The position numbers and the translations under genes are program-made. The notes beneath the pieces were generated by a model that worked only from the letters and a program-made list of their open reading frames with translations, was not told the DNA's origin and ran no database searches. A DNA stretch of 64,000 nt from positions 62,001 to 126,000 of the forward strand of contig NZ_FQUZ01000007.1 of assembly GCF_900129055.1 (NCBI RefSeq), written 5' to 3'. This DNA comes from Lampropedia hyalina DSM 16112 (lineage in GTDB: Bacteria; Pseudomonadota; Gammaproteobacteria; Burkholderiales; Burkholderiaceae_C). Positions 17,546-27,685 of this stretch are shown in pieces. Every line of letters starts with the position of its first letter. Within the stretch, counting starts at the first letter, position 1.

Positions 17546-18649
17546 TTAAAAACCAAAAAAACTTGCAATGCTTTTGCCCACTGATTTCACTGCGCCCACT
17601 GTTTTCCTTACAACGTTGCCGGCAACATTTTTTATTGCCTCCATCCCTTTCTGGATGGCTTTGCGTACCGGCGTTTGGGCAATGCGCGCGAGTGTGGAGC
17701 CAATTGCCTTGCCGATTATTTGACCAGCCATGATTCCAACCGGATTTCCTCCAGTGAAAAAACCGGCAATGACTGCACCGACTGATCCACCCAAGCGACC
17801 GCAGAATATTTCTGCAGCACCAATGGCGGCACTGGTAGCGGTATCGGTGATAACGTTCATCGCGGTTGTAGGATTCAGTTTCCCGGTGCCTGCTGCATGA
17901 ATGATGCGCACATTTTCGGTTCCGGTAAAGCTGTGCCGCGAAAACCATTCGGGGCCGATTTTTCCGGTTTCCCGCTCTTTCTGGAATTCCTCGCCCAGCA
18001 GCCCCTTGCGGGCGGCTATGTCTGTGGCAGTCGCCAGCGTGGCTTGCAGGCCGGTGGTTTCGTTCAGCGGTAATTTGCCTTGCAGATAATCGTCCACCAG
18101 TTGGCTGGCCTTGGGCGACTGTTGCAGCAGTTCCGGGTCATGTACGAGGGTTTGCACCTGTTGCAGCAGGCTTTGCGCGGCCTGGTGTTGCTGGCTTTGT
18201 TCCAGTTCCTGCGCCACTTGCAGGCGGGTGATGCGATTCCACTCCAGTTTGGCCGGTTGGCTGGCCTGGTTTGCATTGGCTTGCAGTGCTTGATCGCTGA
18301 ACAGTGTGGTGGCTGCCGCTACTTCCACGGGCGATGCGCCTGTTTTGACTGCAATTTCTTCGATTTTCTCGGCCAGCCAGCTTGCCCGGCTCTTTTTCTG
18401 CTGCTGGTGTTGCTGCAACTCGCTGCGCAACTGGTGGCTGCGGCCAATGTGTGCGACAAAGTCGCTGGCCAGGCTGTGGGCGGCCTGTGGTGCAAGTTGG
18501 CCTTCCTGCTCCAGCGAATGGGCCAGCCAGTCGGTAAGCGGTTGGGTTCCGTCGCGTTCGGCATAGCGCAGGATGGAATGGGAGAGCAGCTCCATCAATG
18601 CCTGTTGTTCCTGCTGCGGGGCATGGGTGGATGGTGAATTAGGATTCAT
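17546..18649 (-). CDS. Glycine-zipper protein with amphipathic C-terminus, unknown function
   Basis: 367 residues, of normal high G+C. The first 200 residues are helical and Gln/Ala-rich (RSELQQHQQQKKSRASWLAE; LEQSQQHQAAQSLLQQVQTL). Residues about 270-325 form a glycine-zipper-like hydrophobic region (AAIGAAEIFCGRLGGSVGAV, IAGFFTGGNPVGIMAGQIIG). The last 35 residues (GMEAIKNVAGNVVRKTVGAV to SFFGF) form a cationic amphipathic helix like those of membrane-active peptides. This looks like a membrane-inserting or pore-forming part of the cassette, but that is inference from composition. A strong AAGGAAACTCC ribosome site precedes ATG 18649. It is first of the four genes. Confidence 0.7.
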   Translation of the reverse strand: MNPNSPSTHAPQQEQQALMELLSHSILRYAERDGTQPLTDWLAHSLEQEGQLAPQAAHSLASDFVAHIGRSHQLRSELQQHQQQKKSRASWLAEKIEEIAVKTGASPVEVAAATTLFSDQALQANANQASQPAKLEWNRITRLQVAQELEQSQQHQAAQSLLQQVQTLVHDPELLQQSPKASQLVDDYLQGKLPLNETTGLQATLATATDIAARKGLLGEEFQKERETGKIGPEWFSRHSFTGTENVRIIHAAGTGKLNPTTAMNVITDTATSAAIGAAEIFCGRLGGSVGAVIAGFFTGGNPVGIMAGQIIGKAIGSTLARIAQTPVRKAIQKGMEAIKNVAGNVVRKTVGAVKSVGKSIASFFGF

Positions 18650-18789
18650 TGGAGTTTCCTTGAGAGCGGGAGAGAAAAATCCATCTTACCCCACACCATC
18701 GACAGGTTATGTCGCAGTTGAACGGGGTCGATTTTTTATGCGTTATTTCGGCCTAGGCATCCACCCCCACAGCGTCATGCCGGGAAGCT

Positions 18790-20766
18790 TCAAGGCTGCT
18801 GCAACCCTTGCATCAAGGCTTCGAGTGTTTCGCTGGTTTCCAGCCACTGCATTTCTGCTTCTTCCAGTGCGGTTTGCAGGGTCTTGATCTGTTTGCCAGA
18901 TTCGGCCCATTCTGCCGGGCTGGTGTCGGCTCCCAGGCTGGCTTCGAGGGCGGTTTTTTCGGCCTCCCAGTCGGCCATTTGTTTTTCCAGCTTGTCGAGC
19001 TGTTTTTTCAGGGGGCGGGTTTTTTCGGCCAGTTGTTGCCGCTGGGCGGCTTCCTGCTTGCGCTGTTCCTTGTGGGAGAGGGCGGCAGTCGGGGAGCTGG
19101 ATGGCTGGGTCTGTTGGTTTGGTGCGGCATCGGCCAGGGCGGCGCGCTGTTCGCGCTGGTAGTCCTGCACATACTTCTGGTAGTCGTCCAGGTCGCCATC
19201 GAATGGCTGCACCTTGCCTTCGCTGACCAGCCAGAACACGTCGCTGACGGCCCGCAGCAGGGCGCGGTCGTGGCTGACGAGCATGACGGTTCCATCGAAG
19301 CCGTTGAGTGCCATGCCCAGGGCTTCGCGGGTGACGAGGTCGAGGTGGTTGGTGGGTTCGTCGAGCAGCAGCAGGTTGGGGCGTTGCCACACCAGCATGG
19401 CCAGCACGAGGCGGGCTTTTTCGCCACCGCTCATGGAGCCGACGGGTTGCGCGGCCATGTCGCCGCCGAACTGGAAGCTGCCGAGGAAGTTGCGCAGGTC
19501 TTGCTCACGGGTGGGGTTGGGGGCATCGGCTCCGTATCCCCGCGCCATGCGGATGAAATGCTCCAGCGGGTTGTCGCCCGGCTCCAGCACGTCGAGTTCC
19601 TGCTGGGCGAAGTAGCCGATGGACAGGCCCTTGCCCTGGGTCATTTCGCCCGAGAGCAGCGGGATGTCGCCCACCACGGATTTGATGAACGTGGATTTGC
19701 CCTGGCCGTTCGCACCCAGTATGCCGATGCGCTGGCCCGCCAGCACAGAGGTGCTGACGTGGCGCAGGATGGTGTGGCTTTCGCCGCCGTGTTTGGTCTG
19801 GTAGCCCATGCTGGCGTTTTTGATGGAGAGCATGGGGTTGGGCAGTTGCAGCGGCTGGGCGAATTCAAAGCTGAATTCGGCTTCGGCCAGCACGGGCGCG
19901 ACGCGCTCCATGCGCTCCAGTGCCTTGACGCGGCTTTGCGCCTGCCGTGCCTTGGTGGCCTGTGCCTTGAAGCGGTCGATGAATTTTTGCAGGTGGGCGA
20001 TTTTGTCCTGCTGGCGCGTGAAGGCTGCCTGTTGCTGGCTGAGCAGCAGGGCGCGCTGTTCCTCAAAGTAGCTGTAGTTGCCGCCGTAGCGGGTGATGCT
20101 CTGGTGCTCCAGGTGCAGTGTGACCTGGGTGACGGCATCCAGGAACTCGCGGTCGTGGCTGATGACGATGAGAGTGCCGGGGTAGCGTTTGAGCCAGCCT
20201 TCCAGCCAGACGAGGGCATCGAGGTCCAGGTGGTTGGTGGGTTCGTCGAGCAGCAGCAGGTCGCTGGGGCACATGAGCGCGCGCGCCAGTTGCAGGCGCA
20301 TGCGCCAGCCGCCCGAGAAGCTATTGACCGGGCGTTCGAGTTCGTCGGGGGCGAAGCCCAGCCCCAGTATCAGGGCCTGCGCGCGAGATACAGCATCGTA
20401 GGCTCCGGCATCGGCCAGTTCGGTATGGGTTTGCGCAATGGCCATGCCGTCGCCACTGGCTTCGGCTTGTTGAAGTTTGTCCTGCAAGGTGACCAGGCGG
20501 GTGTCGCCGCTGACGACGAAGTGGGTGGCGGTGTCGTCGGTTTCGGGCATGTTCTGCGCCACCTGTGCCAGTTGCCAGTGGGCGGGCAGGGTGAATTCGC
20601 CGCCGTCTTCGTGCAGGCTGCCGTTGAGCAGGGCAAACAGCGTCGATTTGCCCGCGCCGTTGCGCCCGACCAGCGCGACGTTTTCGCCGGGGTTGATGGT
20701 CAGGCTGGTGTGGTCCAGCAGCACTTTGATGCCACGGCGCAGGGTGATGTTTTTCAGCGTAATCAT
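18790..20766 (-). CDS. yheS: ABC-F family ATPase YheS
   Basis: 658 residues with two ATP-binding domains and no membrane segments. Walker A motifs are VGRNGAGKSTLFALL (residue about 35) and LGANGQGKSTFIKSV (about 350); signatures are NSFSGGWRMRLQLARAL and GSMSGGEKARLVLAML; both Walker B regions read LLLLDEPTNHLDL. The linker KAQATKARQAQSRVKALERM is close to E. coli YheS, and a charged C-terminal coiled coil (KTRPLKKQLDKLEKQMADWE) is present. ABC-F proteins act on the ribosome to resolve stalled translation. The AAA+ cassette lies 140 bases downstream on the same strand. Confidence 0.9.
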   Translation of the reverse strand: MITLKNITLRRGIKVLLDHTSLTINPGENVALVGRNGAGKSTLFALLNGSLHEDGGEFTLPAHWQLAQVAQNMPETDDTATHFVVSGDTRLVTLQDKLQQAEASGDGMAIAQTHTELADAGAYDAVSRAQALILGLGFAPDELERPVNSFSGGWRMRLQLARALMCPSDLLLLDEPTNHLDLDALVWLEGWLKRYPGTLIVISHDREFLDAVTQVTLHLEHQSITRYGGNYSYFEEQRALLLSQQQAAFTRQQDKIAHLQKFIDRFKAQATKARQAQSRVKALERMERVAPVLAEAEFSFEFAQPLQLPNPMLSIKNASMGYQTKHGGESHTILRHVSTSVLAGQRIGILGANGQGKSTFIKSVVGDIPLLSGEMTQGKGLSIGYFAQQELDVLEPGDNPLEHFIRMARGYGADAPNPTREQDLRNFLGSFQFGGDMAAQPVGSMSGGEKARLVLAMLVWQRPNLLLLDEPTNHLDLVTREALGMALNGFDGTVMLVSHDRALLRAVSDVFWLVSEGKVQPFDGDLDDYQKYVQDYQREQRAALADAAPNQQTQPSSSPTAALSHKEQRKQEAAQRQQLAEKTRPLKKQLDKLEKQMADWEAEKTALEASLGADTSPAEWAESGKQIKTLQTALEEAEMQWLETSETLEALMQGLQQP

Positions 20767-20823
20767 GGGGCTGGATTATCGCTGTTGTCTGCCATTGCAG
20801 CAGCTTTGAACCTCCCTGCCATT

Positions 20824-20849
20824 GTCATTCCGGCGAAGGCAGGAATGAC
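20824..20849. repeat. REP-like palindromic unit (family 1, single)
   Basis: GTCATTCCGG-cgaaggc-AGGAATGAC is an imperfect inverted repeat between the tpx stop and the yheS start. It belongs to the GTCATTCCGG...CCGGAATGAC family seen at eight places in this window, here as a single unit. Confidence 0.75.
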
Positions 20850-20868
20850 GGGAGTGTCAGAGGTGAGG

Positions 20869-21369
20869 TTATGCCAGCGCAGCTTCAGCGGCAGCGTAGT
20901 CGGGTTCCTCGGCGATTTCCGGCACGAGCTGGCTGTGCAGCACCTGGTTGTTTTCATCGAGCACGATGACGGCGCGGGCGGCCAGTCCGCGCAGTGGGCC
21001 GGAGGCAATGGCTACGCCGTAGTCGCTGGCAAAGTCGGGGTTGCGGAAGGCGGAAAGGGTTTTGACGTTTTCCAGGCCTTCGGCACCGCAGAAGCGCGCC
21101 TGGGCAAAGGGCAGGTCGGCCGAGATGCAGAGCACCACGGTGTTGGCCAACTCGCTGGCGTGCTGATTGAAGGTGCGCACGGAAGTGGCGCAAGTGGGCG
21201 TGTCGATGCTGGGGAAGATGTTCAGCACCTTGCGCTGACCGGCGAAGCCGTCGAGGCCGACTTCGGCCAGATCGGTGCCGACGAGGGTGAAGGCCGGGGC
21301 GGTCTGGCCAGGTTGGGGAAGCTGGCCAGCGACTTCGACGGGGTTGCCTTTGAGGGTGATTTGCGCCAT
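20869..21369 (-). CDS. tpx: Thiol peroxidase (Tpx, atypical 2-Cys peroxiredoxin)
   Basis: 166 residues, the usual Tpx length. The peroxidatic cysteine is in [17 protein letters not shown] (Cys about residue 60) and the resolving cysteine in [20 protein letters not shown] (about residue 94), the Tpx arrangement. It reduces hydrogen peroxide and alkyl hydroperoxides using thioredoxin. The ATG at 21369 gives [15 protein letters not shown], the standard Tpx N-terminus; an upstream in-frame ATG adds 17 unsupported residues. Confidence 0.95.
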   Translation of the reverse strand: MAQITLKGNPVEVAGQLPQPGQTAPAFTLVGTDLAEVGLDGFAGQRKVLNIFPSIDTPTCATSVRTFNQHASELANTVVLCISADLPFAQARFCGAEGLENVKTLSAFRNPDFASDYGVAIASGPLRGLAARAVIVLDENNQVLHSQLVPEIAEEPDYAAAEAALA

Positions 21370-21436
21370 GGGGGTGTCTCCTGATGGTGGGGAAAGGGGG
21401 ATGCCTGCCGGAATCTGCAAGCCGGTGCAGTATAGG

Positions 21437-22486
21437 CTATCGCCCCTGTCCTGGGTGGAGGCTCAGGGCATTGCCCAGCAGGCGTGAGGTGATGTCCACG
21501 ATTTCGATCATGCGGTCGTAGGGCATGCGGGTGGGGCCGATGACTCCCAGTGTGCCGACGATCTGGCCGTCGATGGAGTAGGGCGCGGTGACGACCGAAA
21601 GCTCGCTCACGGGCACGCGCTGGCTCTCGCCACCGATGTAGATTTGAATGCCTTGCGCCGTGCCGGTGACTTCCAGCAGTTGCAGAATCTGGGTTTTCTG
21701 CTCGAACAGGTCGAAGGCGCGGCGGATGCTGTCCATGTCGCGCGAGAAGTCGGTGACGGCCAGCAGGTTGCGTTCGCCTGCAATGACGACCTGCTGTTCG
21801 CTGGCGGCGTCGGCAGCCTGTTCCTGGGGCTGGATGTTCATGGCCGCTTGCATCAGCTCAGCCACTTCGGTGCGCAGGCGGTTGATTTCGCTGCGCAGTT
21901 TTTCGCGCACCTGTTCCATGCCCAGCCCGATGTAGTGGGCGTTGAGGTAGTTGCTGGCCTGGGTGAGCTGGTCTTGCGAGAAGTCGGCGGCGGTCAGGAC
22001 GATCTTGTTCTGCACGTTGCCATCGGGCGAGACCAGAATCACCAGCACGCGCTTTTCGGAGAGGCGCAGAAATTCGATGTGATGGAAAACGGTGCTTTTC
22101 TGCGGTGCGATCACCACACCGACGAATTGCGACAGGCTGGAGAGCATCTGCGCGGCATTGGCAATGACTTTCTGCGGCTGGTCGGGGGCCAGAGCCGGTG
22201 CAGAGGCTGGTGCAGATGCCGGGGCGTGCAGGCGGCTGTGCTGCACGGTCATCATGCTGTCCACGAAGAGGCGATAGCCCCTGGGTGTGGGAATGCGCCC
22301 GGCGGAGGTGTGCGGGCTGGCGACCAGACCGAGTTCTTCGAGGTCGGCCATGACATTGCGGATGGTGGCCGCCGAGAGTTCCAGCCCGGATGAGCGTGCC
22401 AGTGTGCGCGAACCGACCGGCTGACCGTCTTCGATGTAACGCTCGATCAGGGTGGTGAGTAGGTGTTTGGCGCGATCATCCAGCAT
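21437..22486 (-). CDS. hrcA: Heat-inducible transcription repressor HrcA
   Basis: 349 residues from ATG 22486 ([20 protein letters not shown]). The winged-helix DNA-binding region holds [20 protein letters not shown] and [35 protein letters not shown] is the conserved HrcA linker. HrcA binds CIRCE operators before groESL and sometimes dnaK. None of those genes and no CIRCE element (TTAGCACTC inverted repeat) was seen in this window, so it acts elsewhere, as usual for betaproteobacteria where hrcA stands alone. Confidence 0.95.
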   Translation of the reverse strand: MLDDRAKHLLTTLIERYIEDGQPVGSRTLARSSGLELSAATIRNVMADLEELGLVASPHTSAGRIPTPRGYRLFVDSMMTVQHSRLHAPASAPASAPALAPDQPQKVIANAAQMLSSLSQFVGVVIAPQKSTVFHHIEFLRLSEKRVLVILVSPDGNVQNKIVLTAADFSQDQLTQASNYLNAHYIGLGMEQVREKLRSEINRLRTEVAELMQAAMNIQPQEQAADAASEQQVVIAGERNLLAVTDFSRDMDSIRRAFDLFEQKTQILQLLEVTGTAQGIQIYIGGESQRVPVSELSVVTAPYSIDGQIVGTLGVIGPTRMPYDRMIEIVDITSRLLGNALSLHPGQGR

Positions 22487-22530
22487 GGCGTGGATTCTAA
22501 GGCAGCCGCACTTGCGTTCATCCACTTTGA

Positions 22531-22609
22531 ATCGTTCCCGCGCTCCTCTCATGGCGTGCCGCTGGAGCGGCAGCGGAGGCGTTCCCACGCAGGAGCGCAG
22601 GAACGATCC
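22531..22609. repeat. Palindromic intergenic repeat (family 3)
   Basis: Arms ATCGTTCCCGCGCTCC (22531-22546) and GGAGCGCAGGAACGAT (22592-22607) flank a smaller hairpin GCCGCTGGAGCGGC. The right part, 22557-22609, is nearly the same as 32037-32089, and the arms match the perfect hairpin at 35367-35400. It fills most of the gap between hrcA and the next gene upstream. Confidence 0.75.
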
Positions 22610-22625
22610 AACAGGTGTGGTTCCC

Positions 22626-23744
22626 CTACAGCGAAGGCTCCTGCCGCGCAGCGGGTGGGGTTTTGCGGCGGCGTGTGGGCCACCAGACCAGAATGCCCAG
22701 CGCGATCAACGCCAGCAAGGCCCAGCGGGGCAGTTGCAGCAGCAGGCGGCTGAGCAGTTGTTGCAGGTTGCCTTTCCAGACGATCTTGCTGGCGCGGGCA
22801 CTGTATTTGACGAAGCGCAGGGTTCCCATGTCGTCCAGTACGCGCAGCCCGCGTTGGCCGTAGGTGGCGGCCAGTTGAATGCTGCTTTTGTCCAGGCGGT
22901 GCAGTTGGGTACCAGCCTGCAAGGCCGTGTCGCCGCCGATGCGGTAGAGCGTGGCCCCGTGCGGGGCGAAGTGATCGGCAAACCGTGCCATGCGGTGCAG
23001 CGAGGCGGCATCGGTGCTGTGGCGCAACAGGCGCAGTCCACCGGGGGTCTTGCCCAGGGTCTGGACGCTCTGGAAAATCTCGCCGACTTCATCCAGGTTG
23101 CGGGTGCTGGCGGCATTTCTGCTGGCGCGTACCAGCGTGGCTCCCAGCCACGGCGGCAGGCTGTCGGCACGGCGCAGGGCCTTGAGGGTGACGATACCCT
23201 GCTTGGCGGCGGTACTGCCTGCCAGTGCCGGGCTGGCCGCTCCCGCGCTGGCAACCGTGCCTGCACCGCTGAGCAGTTGCGCACCGGTGGCGGCCACGCC
23301 CAGCGCGGACAGTGCCACGATGACCGGGTCGGTTTCCTCGTCGCGCAGATAGCGGCTGGCCTGCACGGCCAGATCGCGCAAGTCGCCAATCACCATCAGG
23401 TCGCTGAGCACGCTGGCAATCTGCCCGGCGGTTTCGTCGCTGCTGCCTTCGATCATGCCTTGCCAGACTTTGCCCGCCTGATAGTGCCAGGCACGGCGTT
23501 CGGTGTCGATCTGCTGCCACAGGGCCTGCGCCTGCGGGTCGTGCTGTACGTAGTCGTGTTCCATGAAAAAGCCCAGGTATTCGGCGGCTTCGGCATAGCG
23601 TTTTTCGGCCAGCAGTGCGTGGGTCTGGGGCAGGGGGTCGATGCGCTGCAAGGCCAGCACCCGCAACTGGCCCTGCTGCCACAGCACGAGTGCCGACAGC
23701 AGGGCCAGTGCGGTCACGAGAAGTCGGAAGATCAGTCGGTACAT
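22626..23744 (-). CDS. Membrane-anchored protein of unknown function
   Basis: 372 residues. An N-terminal helix ([20 protein letters not shown]) and a C-terminal helix ([19 protein letters not shown]) bracket a region with further hydrophobic, Ala/Gly-rich stretches ([20 protein letters not shown]). No catalytic motif or known domain is recognised. Positive residues follow the last helix (TRRRK), suggesting that end is cytoplasmic. It stands alone between hrcA and the divergent glcB, with a repeat element at its 3' side. Confidence 0.65.
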   Translation of the reverse strand: MYRLIFRLLVTALALLSALVLWQQGQLRVLALQRIDPLPQTHALLAEKRYAEAAEYLGFFMEHDYVQHDPQAQALWQQIDTERRAWHYQAGKVWQGMIEGSSDETAGQIASVLSDLMVIGDLRDLAVQASRYLRDEETDPVIVALSALGVAATGAQLLSGAGTVASAGAASPALAGSTAAKQGIVTLKALRRADSLPPWLGATLVRASRNAASTRNLDEVGEIFQSVQTLGKTPGGLRLLRHSTDAASLHRMARFADHFAPHGATLYRIGGDTALQAGTQLHRLDKSSIQLAATYGQRGLRVLDDMGTLRFVKYSARASKIVWKGNLQQLLSRLLLQLPRWALLALIALGILVWWPTRRRKTPPAARQEPSL

Positions 23745-23938
23745 GGATGGATTGTTGTCAAAAAGTCAATGGTTTTTCGATAATCTTCGCATTTGCGGCA
23801 ATTCAAATATCAAATACAGTGTGAAACTGAAAAGCCACTGAAGACAGACCCTTGGCATTTATTTGGAAGTATGCTTGCCGGTTTGGTTCAGGCTTGCCGA
23901 TTGGATTTTGAACTTGTTTTGACAAAAAGGGATTGCTG

Positions 23939-26149
23939 ATGACGAACGCAGTAGAGCGCACCACGGTGCATGGTTTGCAAGTGGCCACGGTGCTGAAGAA
24001 TTTTGTGGACGAACAGGTGCTGCCGGGCACGGGCATTGACAGCGCGGCCTTCTGGCAAGGCTTCGATGCGGTGGTGGCCGAGTTCGCGCCACGCAATATC
24101 GCCCTGCTGGCCGAGCGCGACCGCATCCAGCTGGAAATGGACCAATGGCACAAGGCCAATCCCGGCCCGATTCAGGATGTCGCCGCCTATCGCCAGTTTC
24201 TGGAAGGCATTGGCTACATCGTGCCCGACCCCGGCGCATTGAAGGTCACTACCGGCAATGTGGACGATGAGCTGGCGATTCAGGCCGGCCCGCAACTGGT
24301 CGTGCCGATTCTGAATGCCCGCTACGCGCTCAATGCCGCCAATGCCCGCTGGGGTTCGCTGTACGACGCGCTGTATGGCACGGATGCGATTGCCGAGGAC
24401 GATGGCGCAACCCGTGGTGCAGGCTACAACCCGGTGCGCGGCGCGAAGGTGATTGCCTATGCCCGCCAGTTTCTGGACACAGCGGCCCCGCTGGCGGCTG
24501 GCTCCCACGCCGGTGCCACCGCTTACGCCGTGGCCGACGGGGCCTTGCAGGTCACGCTCAAGGATGGTTCGCGCACAGGCCTGCAAAAGCCTGGGCAGTT
24601 CGTCGGCCACCAGGGCGAAGCCGCCAATCCGTCGGTGGTGCTGCTGGTGAACAACGGCATTCACATCGAGATCGTGATCGACCGCAGCACCGCCATCGGC
24701 AAGGGTGATGCCGCCGGAGTCAGCGATGTGGTGTTGGAAGCGGCCTTGTCCACGATTCTCGATCTGGAAGATTCCGTCGCTGCCGTGGATGCCGAAGACA
24801 AGGTGCTGGGCTACAGCAACTGGCTGGGCATCCTCAAGGGCACACTGACCGAGGAAGTCGCCAAGGGCAACAAGACCATCACCCGCCGCCTCAACGCCGA
24901 CCGCCAGTACACCGGAGCCAACGGCCAGCCTGTGACGCTGCATGGCCGCTCACTGCTGTTCGTGCGCAATGTCGGGCACTTGATGACCAACCCCGCCATC
25001 CTGTACGGCACGGCTCAGGAAGTGCGCGAAGTGCCCGAAGGCATCATGGACGCGCTCATCACCACGGCCATTGCCCTGCACGACCTGCAAGGCCACGGGG
25101 CCGATGGCATTCGCAACTCGCGCAAAGGCTCCATCTACATCGTCAAGCCCAAGCAGCATGGCCCGGCGGAAGTCGCTTTCTCCAACGACCTGTTCGCGGC
25201 CGTCGAGAAGGTGCTGGGCCTGCCGGAAAACACCGTCAAGCTGGGCATCATGGACGAGGAACGCCGCACCAGCGTGAACCTCAAGGCGGCCATTGCCGCT
25301 GCCGCTGCGCGTGTGGCCTTCATCAACACCGGTTTTCTGGATCGCACCGGCGACGAAATCCACACCGCCATCCATGCTGGCCCGGTGTTCCGCAAGGGCG
25401 ACATCAAGAACAGCGCGTGGATCAAGGCCTACGAGAAAAGCAATGTGCTGGTGGGCCTGACCGCTGGCCTGCGTGGCAAGGCACAGATCGGCAAGGGCAT
25501 GTGGGCCATGCCCGACCTGATGGCCGAAATGCTCAAGCAGAAAATCGGCCACCCGCAGGCCGGAGCCAACACCGCCTGGGTTCCCTCGCCCACCGCCGCC
25601 ACCCTGCACGCGCTGCACTACCACCAGGTGGACGTGAAGGCCGTGCAGCAGGAACTGGAGCAAACCGATGCCGACGCGCAGCGCGATGCCATTCTGGGTG
25701 ATCTGTTGCAGATTCCCGTCGTGGCCGAAGCCAAGTGGACGGACGAAGAAAAGCAGCAGGAACTGGACAACAACGTGCAGGGCATCCTCGGCTATGTGGT
25801 GCGCTGGATCGACCAGGGCGTGGGCTGCTCCAAGGTGCCCGACATCAACAATATCGGCCTGATGGAAGACCGCGCCACACTGCGCATCTCCAGCCAGCAC
25901 ATTGCCAACTGGCTGCTGCATGGTGTCGTGACCGAAGCCCAGGTGCGCGCGACCTTCGAGCGCATGGCAGCGGTGGTGGATGCACAGAACGCAGGCGACC
26001 CACTGTACCAGCCGATGGCAGGCCACTTCGATACCTCCTACGCCTACCGCGCCGCCAGCGATCTGGTATTCAAGGGAGCCGAACAGCCCAGCGGCTACAC
26101 CGAGCCGCTGCTGCACGGCTGGCGACTCAAGTTCAAGGCCGGAGCCTGA
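23939..26149 (+). CDS. glcB: Malate synthase G
   Basis: 736 residues, the size of the monomeric G isoform. Landmarks are [19 protein letters not shown] (LEDS with the catalytic acidic residue), [31 protein letters not shown], and [14 protein letters not shown]. It condenses glyoxylate with acetyl-CoA to malate, used for growth on acetate, glycolate or fatty acids, which fits a PHA-storing organism. No isocitrate lyase or glc operon is adjacent. AAAAAGGGAT precedes ATG 23939; 195 bases upstream are gene-free and hold its promoter, which I could not pin down. Confidence 0.95.
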   Translation: MTNAVERTTVHGLQVATVLKNFVDEQVLPGTGIDSAAFWQGFDAVVAEFAPRNIALLAERDRIQLEMDQWHKANPGPIQDVAAYRQFLEGIGYIVPDPGALKVTTGNVDDELAIQAGPQLVVPILNARYALNAANARWGSLYDALYGTDAIAEDDGATRGAGYNPVRGAKVIAYARQFLDTAAPLAAGSHAGATAYAVADGALQVTLKDGSRTGLQKPGQFVGHQGEAANPSVVLLVNNGIHIEIVIDRSTAIGKGDAAGVSDVVLEAALSTILDLEDSVAAVDAEDKVLGYSNWLGILKGTLTEEVAKGNKTITRRLNADRQYTGANGQPVTLHGRSLLFVRNVGHLMTNPAILYGTAQEVREVPEGIMDALITTAIALHDLQGHGADGIRNSRKGSIYIVKPKQHGPAEVAFSNDLFAAVEKVLGLPENTVKLGIMDEERRTSVNLKAAIAAAAARVAFINTGFLDRTGDEIHTAIHAGPVFRKGDIKNSAWIKAYEKSNVLVGLTAGLRGKAQIGKGMWAMPDLMAEMLKQKIGHPQAGANTAWVPSPTAATLHALHYHQVDVKAVQQELEQTDADAQRDAILGDLLQIPVVAEAKWTDEEKQQELDNNVQGILGYVVRWIDQGVGCSKVPDINNIGLMEDRATLRISSQHIANWLLHGVVTEAQVRATFERMAAVVDAQNAGDPLYQPMAGHFDTSYAYRAASDLVFKGAEQPSGYTEPLLHGWRLKFKAGA

Positions 26150-26236
26150 TTCCGGGCCTGAAGGCGGACACTACGGTTGCCCCCACGGCATGACGGCATT
26201 GGGTGGCTTGCGCCGCAATGACGGTGCTGTGGGCGG

Positions 26237-26420
26237 TCAGTGCTGGTTCAGATCGATGCGGTAAATGGCACGGTTGGCATCCTGCGGGTCGTTGCCTTCC
26301 AGGTGGATGTTCTGCAATCCGGCAGCCTGGGCCACTGGCAGTGCGTCCTTGGCGGAGCGCAACAGCACCGTTCGATGTACTGGCGCACGATGGAGATCGG
26401 GGCACTGCCGCAAGACGAGG
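26237..26420 (-). pseudogene. Possible 3' remnant of a gene, cut off near the tnpB element
   Basis: On the minus strand an open frame ends in AKDALPVAQAAGLQNIHLEG, NDPQDANRAIYRIDLNQH and a stop at 26237. It reads like the C-terminus of an ordinary soluble or periplasmic protein, but no plausible start or N-terminal part exists: upstream the frame runs into the tnpB coding region. No matching other half was seen beyond 27728. The simplest reading is a gene fragment left by the insertion or by a later deletion. Confidence 0.35.
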
Positions 26421-26437
26421 CGAAGTATGATGGATGT

Positions 26438-27685
26438 ATGCAACAACTTCAAGCCTTCCAATACGAACTGCGGCCCGATGGCCGACAAGAGCGGCAAATG
26501 CGCCGCTTTGCTGGCTCATGCCGGTTCGTCTTCAACAAGGCATTGGCGTTGCAGAAAGAACGCTACGAGCAAGGGGAAAAAAAGCTCGGCTATGCGGGCC
26601 TGTGCAAGCTGCTTACTGAGTGGCGCAACAGCCCGGAAACGTCATGGCTGGCGGATGCGCCGGTTCATCCGCTGCAACAAACGCTCAAAGACCTGGAGCG
26701 GGCCTATGGCAATTTCTTCGCCAAGCGGGCGCACTTCCCGTGCTTCAAGAAGAAGGGCCAGAGAGACAGCTTCCGTTACCCGGATGCCAAGCAGATCAAG
26801 CTGGACGCGGGCAATGGCAGAATCTTTCTGCCCAAGCTCGGCTGGCTGCGCTTTCGGCAAAGCCGCGACGTGCTGGGTACGGTGAAGAACGTCACTGTGA
26901 GCCAGTCTTGCGGCAAGTGGTTCGTGAGCATCCAGACCGAGCGAGAGGTAGAACAGCCGATTCCCAAGGCAAGCAGTGTCGTGGGCATCGACATGGGAGT
27001 GATCCGCTTTGCCACCTTCAGCGATGGCAGCTACCTTGAACCGCTGGCGAGCTTCAGGCAGCACGAAGCGGCCTTGCGCAAAGCGCAGCGTTGCATGAGC
27101 CGCAAGAAGAAATTCAGCAACAACTGGAAGAAGGCCAAGGCCCGTGTCCAGAAAATTCATTCCCGCATCGGCAACGCCCGCCGCGACTACCTGCACAAGG
27201 CCACGACAGCCATCAGCCAAAACCACGCGATGGTAGTCATCGAGGACTTGCAGGTGCGCAACATGAGCAAAAGTGCCAAGGGCAATGCAGACAAACCGGG
27301 CAAGAGCGTCAAGGCCAAGTCTGGCCTGAACAAGTCCATCCTCGATCAGGGCTGGTTCGAGTTCAGGCGGCAATTGGAGTACAAGCTCCAGTGGTCGGGC
27401 GGGATGTTGGTGGCCGTGCCACCGAAGAACACCAGCAGAACCTGCCCGCAATGCGGCTGCATCAGCAAAGACAACCGGCAGACGCAGGCACGGTTTGCGT
27501 GTGTGGAATGTGGTTACGAGGAAAACGCCGACGTGGTCGGCGCGATCAATGTATTAAGGGCGGGACACGCCCGGATAGCCTGTGGAGAGGATGTCAGCCG
27601 TGCCAAGCCTGCAAAGGCAAGACGCGCAGCCTCGGTGAAGCAGGAACCCGCCGAAGCGACTCAACCCAGCCAAATGCTGGTTTGA
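26438..27685 (+). CDS. tnpB: TnpB, IS200/IS605-family RNA-guided nuclease
   Basis: 415 residues, full length. RuvC-like motifs are intact: VVGIDMGVIRFATFSDG (first Asp), MVVIEDLQVRNM (Glu) and ENADVVGAINVLRAG (last Asp). A zinc ribbon CPQCG...CVECG lies between them. The N-terminal REC/WED region (LQAFQYELRPDGRQERQMRR) is also intact. TnpB cuts DNA using an omega RNA from the element's right end. No tnpA transposase is adjacent, so this is an IS1341-type, tnpB-only element dependent on TnpA in trans or now immobile. The ATG at 26438 gives MQQLQAFQYELRP; other ATGs lie a few bases upstream. Confidence 0.95.
   Translation: MQQLQAFQYELRPDGRQERQMRRFAGSCRFVFNKALALQKERYEQGEKKLGYAGLCKLLTEWRNSPETSWLADAPVHPLQQTLKDLERAYGNFFAKRAHFPCFKKKGQRDSFRYPDAKQIKLDAGNGRIFLPKLGWLRFRQSRDVLGTVKNVTVSQSCGKWFVSIQTEREVEQPIPKASSVVGIDMGVIRFATFSDGSYLEPLASFRQHEAALRKAQRCMSRKKKFSNNWKKAKARVQKIHSRIGNARRDYLHKATTAISQNHAMVVIEDLQVRNMSKSAKGNADKPGKSVKAKSGLNKSILDQGWFEFRRQLEYKLQWSGGMLVAVPPKNTSRTCPQCGCISKDNRQTQARFACVECGYEENADVVGAINVLRAGHARIACGEDVSRAKPAKARRAASVKQEPAEATQPSQMLV

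Noticed and set aside
20824-20849. tpx-yheS gap hairpin as an intrinsic terminator
   Set aside because: No T-run follows on the relevant strand; it fits a dispersed repeat better.
18808-21384. Very long plus-strand open frame opposite yheS and tpx
   Set aside because: It is the mirror of well-supported genes in high-G+C DNA, with composition unlike a real protein.
21437-22625. CIRCE element near hrcA
   Set aside because: No TTAGCACTC/GAGTGCTAA inverted repeat was found upstream of hrcA.
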